DNA of 12,500 nucleotides. It comes from Saccoglossus kowalevskii. Its lineage: Eukaryota > Hemichordata > Enteropneusta > Harrimaniidae. The DNA lies in contig NW_003135342.1 of NCBI RefSeq assembly GCF_000003605.2, positions 452,654-465,153 on the forward strand. The letters are read 5' to 3'. Both the position numbers and the translations under genes were made by a program. A model generated the notes under the pieces. It worked only from the letters and a program-made list of their open reading frames with translations. It did no database searches and was not told where the DNA came from. Below are positions 7,675-12,500 of this stretch, piece after piece. Position 1 is the stretch's first letter, and each line of letters opens with the position of its first letter.

Positions 7675-7854
7675 TTTGGAAATGAGAAAGTTGCATATAT
7701 ATTTGATCACGTACATAATATTCACACCCAAAAGTCGCCTCAGAAGGCGCTTAGCCCTGGAATAGCGTTCGCGTACACTTCGTTAACCCGCGCTAAGGGC
7801 CAGCCAGACCCTTACCGCGTCTTAAAATCAGATCAGATTTTACCCGTACTTAGC

Positions 7855-7875
7855 TTTGTGAAGCCGCTGTTTACG
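7855..7875 (+). repeat. 21-bp direct repeat, second copy
   Basis: 19 of 21 bases identical to 7471-7491. Just to its left, 7823-7842 is a near-perfect 20-bp palindrome (18 of 20). Confidence 0.55.
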
Positions 7876-7972
7876 GACGCAAAATTTCTGCTGCTGACAT
7901 GTTTCGTTTTAATGTTGAAGCTACAGCGACCAAATCAGCGTGAAAGCGTGTGCGGAGTAATAACTGGTGGGA

Positions 7973-8164
7973 TAGACGACTTTCCTGAAAGTCAAAGATA
8001 TGGTGTTTCACATGCGCGCATGTCGTTTTGGGGTGTAACGTAAATTTTGCACGCGTGTCATTGTTCTTCTGAGTGCACCAATCAACGTAACAAAAATAAA
8101 ATTCCCTTCTATCGGCTATCAACAAACCGACATGTTGTTCTTTTACTTCGGGGAAAGTCGTCTA
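7973..8164. mobile_element. MITE flanked by TA, 188 bp
   Basis: ATAGACGACTTTCC at 7972-7985 and its exact reverse complement GGAAAGTCGTCTAT at 8152-8165 form 14-bp perfect terminal inverted repeats. If the flanking TA is the target duplication, the element is 7975-8162, as expected for a Tc1/mariner-type passenger. The inside has no gene; ACATGCGCGCATGT near 8010-8023 is a perfect 14-bp palindrome. Confidence 0.65.
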
Positions 8165-8165
8165 T

Positions 8166-8718
8166 AGAGTCATTATACGAACAGAGGACAAAACAACTTT
8201 TGTTTAACTGATTAACTTTTCGTTTCTTAAATTTGAACATTTTTTTCTTTAAATCATGCGTCTTCTAGGTTGTGTCTTTGTTACGTCTGAACTCGTTTAT
8301 CTCCATAGACAATTGAGGAAAATGAACGATTGACTGTAAATTATTAGAAATGAAACACAAATTAGCTATGTTATACACTGTAATCAAGCAGTATGTATGT
8401 TGTATATGCATATTCAAATTAGTATACATGTTATACATTATCGCGTCACGTGAAAACAGTTGATACCTCAAAAACGAACGCCACATGTCAAAAATTCATT
8501 TGGTTCAATATGCCCCTCTCATTTTAATATTAGACTCTCCAACAACCAACATGACTTAAACTTCGCTAGGTAGTTCGCTTTTAAAACATCCAAATATGCC
8601 AAAACACTGGACACTCATTCCCTGAGATCTGCCATTACTTGTTTTATCAACAACATCATTTCCAAATTTGGAAACGAGAGGGCGACACACTTCAATTTTG
8701 CTGCCGAGAATTACTTAC
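8166..8718. other. Noncoding stretch
   Basis: No protein-like frame seen; the 73-codon minus frame at 8265-8486 has no recognisable features. TCACGTGA, an E-box palindrome, lies at 8446-8453. GGACACTCATT near 8607 also occurs in block A near 5434, probably by chance. Confidence 0.45.
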
Positions 8719-8890
8719 CTCGAACAGTTAATTTCTCTCCTCCTGTTAGCCAGACGTAAGTAGGATACCATCTTGTATCCTTTATGAAAATTGTGAATTT
8801 CATATGAGAATACCAAAATGATGAGGTTTGCAACATCTTGACACTGAGAAACGCTCCAATTTTGGTAAACAAGACAGCCAATTGTGTCAT
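8719..8890 (-). other. Possible coding exon (57 codons) with consensus splice donor
   Basis: The minus strand is open from ATG at 8890 for 57 codons (begins MTQLAVLFTKIGAFLSVKML, ends WYPTYVWLTGGEKLTVR) and then CGAG followed by GTAAGTAA, a perfect donor in phase 1. An in-frame stop lies shortly before the ATG. An AG just before it could also act as acceptor, making this an internal exon. I recognise no family. The peptide has two hydrophobic stretches. It could be an upstream exon of the transporter transcript or of an unknown gene, or chance. The longer open frame through 9050 is in a different frame and runs across the donor. Confidence 0.28.
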
Positions 8891-9050
8891 ACTTGAAGAC
8901 CGGCGCCCTCAATATAGATAAATCGCGTCCATTGCCACATACTCTAATTTTATGAATGGGGGATAAATTGCGACACGAGCTCGAGGAGATCGTATATATG
9001 TTGATGTTTTTTGTGGTTTGGCAGATTTGAAATAACATAAAATGCTTCAT

Positions 9051-10137
9051 ACACGGTTTTTTTTCACGGGTAAAATATCAAAAATTCCATTCTGTTAACA
9101 CCTACCCTTTCTTGAAAACATCGCTACTACAATGCGTCAATGGACGTTATCATTTTATATCACGGGTGATCAGTTCAGTGTTTTATAGTAGACTAGATAT
9201 ACCTGATATATTGAACGTGTCATGCATTAAACACATTAAAAGATTCATTACTAACTTTGGCAGTTTAGAAACCTGACATTCAATGAGAATTGCCAAATAC
9301 GTCACGGTAAATCAAGACATTAACAATGTATGCTTTTACTTCTACATTATACCAACAGGCCATTTTGTCATGATAACATTTTACCTGTATTCTATGTCAG
9401 TAATGCCAATATTATATTCCACAATAAAAAACAAAAAACACGCATAAACAATATCGCACATATACGAACATGAACATGAACGTCCATCTGTGAACTTCTT
9501 CATCGTCAATATTAATTTAAATAAATGCAATTGTGTTACTTATGATCTGAATATAATTTTCAAATCATTGTATGTGAAACATATATATCTCGACACTCCG
9601 GCTAGGTGTACACAAGTGATGAAACAAAAATAATGTAATTAATAAATTAAAGTCGAAAACAACCGAATTCAAGAATGACACATTATCCAAACTGATAAAT
9701 TGTAAGTTGAGCAAGTCGAATTAATTTTTCAATATATCTTAATCGCAAATGAGCACCGCGATCGATAAATTCAACAAGACTTTCAGTAACCTCTCCCCAT
9801 TCTATTATCTACCCTTATCGCGTCCACTTTTCTCATGACCAAGGCTAAAACTACGACTTTTCAAATTATGGTGGTAGTTATGAATCCAATCATGATAGTA
9901 ATTTATTTATTACACACATTATGGGATAGCCCATAGACATCAGATAAAGTGAGAGTACACTATAAATATGTGTTTAATCTACCTTGGAGTCCAATAAAAT
10001 TGACAACTAAAACAAAATGAGTCACTGATGATCAAGCTGCTCCTCGATAAAATTTAGTAAAAGACGCTCTAATGGGTAGAGATTCCCACAAGCTAACGCC
10101 ACGGTAACGATCATTGACAGTATGTAAACTAGAAGAT
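9051..10137. other. AT-rich noncoding stretch
   Basis: No open frame above chance, no RNA gene, no inverted or direct repeat that I could confirm by reading. Confidence 0.5.
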
Positions 10138-10308
10138 TTAAAGCGGAAGGAACCGTGACGTCACCTGTGCACGCATGGGAATTGAGTCCCAAGCGACGAT
10201 AACAACACACGCTAAAACGCGAAGGCTCATGGGTAGACGCTTGTTTGTAAACAATGACACGCTATAGCCATCGGACGCATGCACAGGTGACGATTCACCC
10301 GCTTTTAA
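10138..10308. mobile_element. TTAA-flanked MITE, copy 1 (163 bp)
   Basis: TTAA at 10138-10141 and 10305-10308 flank an element starting AGCGG and ending CCCGCTT. Imperfect terminal inverted repeats of about 30 bp share GTCACCTGTGCA with its reverse complement TGCACAGGTGAC. The inside matches copy 2 closely: GGGAATTGAGTCCCAAGCGA, then CGATAACAACAC, GGCTCATGGGTAGACG, TTGTTTGTAAACA. TTAA duplication is typical of piggyBac-type elements. A base change in the left end makes TGACGTCA (10156-10163), which copy 2 lacks. Confidence 0.8.
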
Positions 10309-10628
10309 GACGTGCTAGTATATGATGGTTGTGCGCGTGATTGATCTGCGTGAATGTAATAATCAAATATCGTGATACAGACCCTTTCAGATATTGTAGA
10401 CTAAGATACCTGAAAGAAAGAAATGTGTTGACTAACAGAGAGCATATATTTAGTCGGATTGTTGTATTCTGGGTTTCTACCGAGTTCTGGAATCGTAGAT
10501 TAGCTTCATAAGTTGGTAAACTAGAGGTACTAGTAAGTATGGAATTCGTTACCGGCCGGCGGCAAGGGTATACATGATGTTGAAGAGATACAGATAGTCC
10601 AGTGTGCAACGCTTTAGTAGGCTTATTC

Positions 10629-10790
10629 TTAAAGGGAAACCGCTCAATCCCATGGATTGCACCAAAGAATCATGGGACACTATTGTTTATGTTGTTTACA
10701 AAGTTAATCTATCTGTTTTTATCCATTGTAATTTTAATCCAAAAAGTAAATTTGTTTTTAGATTAGGCATAACTGGAAATGCCCCTTTAA
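10629..10790. mobile_element. Possible third TTAA-flanked element (154 bp)
   Basis: TTAAAGGG at 10629-10636 and CCCTTTAA at 10783-10790 are exact inverted words with TTAA outermost. The inverted repeat fades after about 8 bases (AGGGAAACC against AGGGGCATTTCC), so this could be chance. Its inside does not resemble the two sister MITEs. Confidence 0.3.
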
Positions 10791-10936
10791 TATACTTTAG
10801 ATCCGATTCGCGACTTGTCTAAACACCGCATGTTAGTTTCAAAGATAATGCGAACCAGGTTTCGTTTCGTGATCTGAAGTCCCGATCCGTCGTTAATTCT
10901 TGCTTTTGTCATGGACCAGTCATGGTTCAAATCTAG

Positions 10937-11124
10937 TGTGGAATACTTTATTTTGCTGGAATTAATTTTCGCTGAAAAGGCTTTTTGGGCGTTCTTTATG
11001 GAATTTATTTCCACTGATTTTTGATGAGTTGAATGTGAAATATAGGAAAAAAAGTATATTCGCTGGATTTTATTTTCACGGAATCATCCCTTCAGCGAAA
11101 ATAGCGAAAATAAAGTATTCTACA
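10937..11124. mobile_element. AT-rich MITE with GAATACTTTATTTT ends, 188 bp
   Basis: The left end has TGTGGAATACTTTATTTT, then GCTGGAATTAATTTTCGCTGAA. The right end, reverse-complemented, has TGTAGAATACTTTATTTTCG followed by CTATTTTCGCTGAA. So about 18 bp match with one change, followed by a shared TTTTCGCTGAA. The inside repeats the theme (TTCGCTGGATTTTATTTTC). No target duplication can be fixed. Noncoding. Confidence 0.65.
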
Positions 11125-11558
11125 GTATTGATATTAGTTCAATAGCTGTTTCGCTCTACTTAGGAGGTAGCAAAATACAATAAACAACGGCGAAATACAC
11201 ATTTATTGTCGTCAGTGGGGAAATACACACGTGACACATAGACGTAAAGTTCTAAATATAGAAACACGTAATTTTTCCTTTTGTAATTAGTGCAATCTGC
11301 TGTTGTTTGCGGAGGTCTCACCCCCTTACAATACAGCAAGAGTTAAGTGGTTACGCCGCGTGTCAAAGGTCAAACCATTTTCATAGGTGGAATTGTGCTC
11401 AGTACTAATACAAATTTCTTATCTGCCCCAGAGAGCAATTATTCATTTACCTGACCCTGGCGGGTACGTACAAAGTGATAAATTTGTCATTGCGTGACAG
11501 ACTACTTTAAAAGGCGATTCAATGCGGCTGCCCTGCTATCGTCCCGAGGGACGGTGAT
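11125..11558. other. Noncoding stretch
   Basis: No protein-like frame or repeat recognised. GTCAAAGGTCAAAC near 11361 holds one nuclear-receptor half-site. Confidence 0.45.
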
Positions 11559-11723
11559 TTAAAGCAGGTGGGTCGTCACCTGCGCACGCGCGGGAATTGA
11601 GTCCCAAGCGACGATAACAACACGCGCTAAAAACGCAAAGGCTCATGGGTAGACGTTTGTTTGTAAACAGTGACACGCTATGGCCATCTGACGCATGCGC
11701 AGGTGACGACTCTCCCGCTTTAA
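11559..11723. mobile_element. TTAA-flanked MITE, copy 2 (157 bp)
   Basis: TTAA at 11559-11562 and 11720-11723. The ends read AGCAGGTGGGTCGTCACCTG on the left and, as reverse complement, AGCGGGAGAGTCGTCACCTG on the right, continuing GCGCA. Same orientation as copy 1, 1.4 kb away, roughly 85-90 percent alike by eye. Short open frames over it are not genes. GTCCCGAGGGAC just left and GCGACGATCGTCGC just right are extra palindromes outside the element. Confidence 0.82.
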
Positions 11724-12500
11724 AGGGCGACGATCGTCGCTCAGCGCGTGTTCGAATTTCATGTAAACAAACAATGTATTTTACGCGTATTGTATACGTC
11801 GCTATGAACCCCACATCAAGCCATTTAAATGACTTCAATCGCTTAGTTGCGAGAATAGAAAAATAGACACTGGACACTAAAATTGCGTTATCATTTTTCA
11901 AAATACAGATTCCGACGATTGCTGTTATATTTCGAAATCGGAATTGGGCAGAGTCTAGCTATGAATAAACTGCCGGGCCGGGGTGAAAGGTGAAACAAGG
12001 CGTCATATAAACTGGCTTCAAGATAAATAAATAGAAATCAAACTTTATTTAAATATTATAAATTCATACTCACATATACAAAATCATTCACGTGTAAATT
12101 ATCATTAAAACTCGTGGAAATAATAACTCGGTCATTAAGCAGATCATATCACAATCAAATGTAAATGTTTGCGAATAAATTTAACTAAAGCGAATGTAAA
12201 TCCCCACTTATACACGTATAACTTATAACTTACAACTTAGTTACGCGTTGATAATGGTTAATAGCGTACACATAACTATGTGCGTACTATTATTAAGGTA
12301 GACACGCGTGATGTATATACCGACTTTGTGATATTAAAAAAATGACATTTCTTCTAGCCACTTACATCGTAATGGCTGAGGAGCGTGCACGTATTTATTT
12401 ATATATGTATTATATAACCACACGCGTCATGTATATCTCGACTGTGTTATATCAAATTTGTTCTAGCCACATGGATGGATTGCTCGCTGGTGGTGGTCGT
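11724..12500. other. Noncoding stretch to the right edge
   Basis: AT-rich with many short T/A palindromes, and the direct repeat at 12303-12470. The last bases could open a frame (ATGGATGGATTGCTCGCTGG) cut by the window edge; too short to judge. Confidence 0.4.
12303..12470 (+). repeat. Two-unit direct repeat, period about 118 bp
   Basis: CACGCGTGATGTATATACCG from 12303, and CACGCGTCATGTATATCTCG from 12421. Each goes on with ACT, TGTG or TGTT and ATAT, and ends in TTCTAGCCAC. About 50-60 bp are related and the 58 bp between are not. Possibly the start of a longer satellite or a duplicated regulatory site; the window ends soon after. Confidence 0.6.

Larger units (their letters stand above)
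7423..7813 (-). mobile_element. Remnant of an inverted-repeat DNA transposon with a Myb-like gene fragment
   Basis: The left end reads AAGGGTC, AGT, CCTTAGCACGAGCTAAGG. The right end, read on the minus strand, gives AAGGGTC, TGGCTGGC, CCTTAGCGCGGGTTAACG. These are imperfect terminal inverted repeats with a 5-bp gap. Inside is the start of a Myb/SANT-like gene on the minus strand, a gene type carried by PIF/Harbinger elements beside their transposase. No transposase is present, so this would be an internally deleted copy. No clean 3-bp target duplication is visible, so the superfamily is inference. Confidence 0.5.

Noticed and set aside
8715-9050. 111-codon minus-strand open frame
   Set aside because: It reads across the donor at 8718 in a frame with low-complexity, non-family sequence; if this region codes, the frame from 8890 is more protein-like.
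10295-10609. 104-codon minus-strand open frame
   Set aside because: No motif or hydrophobic pattern of a known family, no splice context that favours it, and it starts in unrelated flanking DNA; length is within chance for this window.
11536-11901. 121-codon minus-strand open frame and the 73-codon plus frame within it
   Set aside because: Both run over the TTAA-flanked MITE; the RRLGLNS part recurs in the other MITE copy (10022-10210), which shows that it is repeat sequence and not a gene.

Overview
The window looks like nuclear DNA of an invertebrate animal: AT-rich, gene-poor, with one multi-exon transporter gene, a decayed non-LTR retrotransposon carrying a tRNA-derived SINE, and several short inverted-repeat elements of the kind common in marine invertebrates (molluscs, hemichordates, lancelets). 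I cannot name the species. There are no bacterial features (operons, ribosome binding sites, CRISPR).

Layout. 1-1980 is a plus-strand LINE relic (reverse transcriptase plus C-terminal region, many stops and frameshifts), cut by the left window edge and interrupted at 459-882 by a SINE-like insertion with a 7-bp target duplication. 2079-3659 (minus) is one very long coding exon of a cationic amino acid transporter (SLC7 family, CAT branch, closest in my reading to SLC7A4). Its apparent stop at 2064 is a read-through into an intron: a perfect GTGAGT donor follows codon 527, and the last membrane segments expected for the family are missing. The LINE and SINE therefore lie antisense inside this gene's next intron, and the final exon or exons are left of the window.

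3660-7400 is noncoding. It holds a CRE and a CARE-like motif upstream of the transporter, a 130-bp inverted repeat pair, two diverged direct copies of a roughly 370-500-bp block each ending in the same 16-bp TATA-containing sequence, and a cluster of three nuclear-receptor half-sites (DR4 plus DR5). 7423-8165 is a small transposon graveyard: an inverted-repeat element with a broken Myb/SANT-like DNA-binding domain gene, then a 188-bp MITE flanked by TA. 8166-10137 is mostly featureless apart from one possible exon at 8719-8890 (minus). 10138-11723 holds two sister TTAA-flanked MITEs (163 and 157 bp), a weaker third TTAA-flanked candidate and a 188-bp AT-rich MITE. The right end has a 50-60-bp direct repeat.

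Only the transporter exon is confidently functional. Two small minus-strand open segments (6755-6821 and 8719-8890) end in good splice donors, both in phase 1, and either could splice in frame to an acceptor just upstream of the transporter start. That is the main gene-structure question left open.
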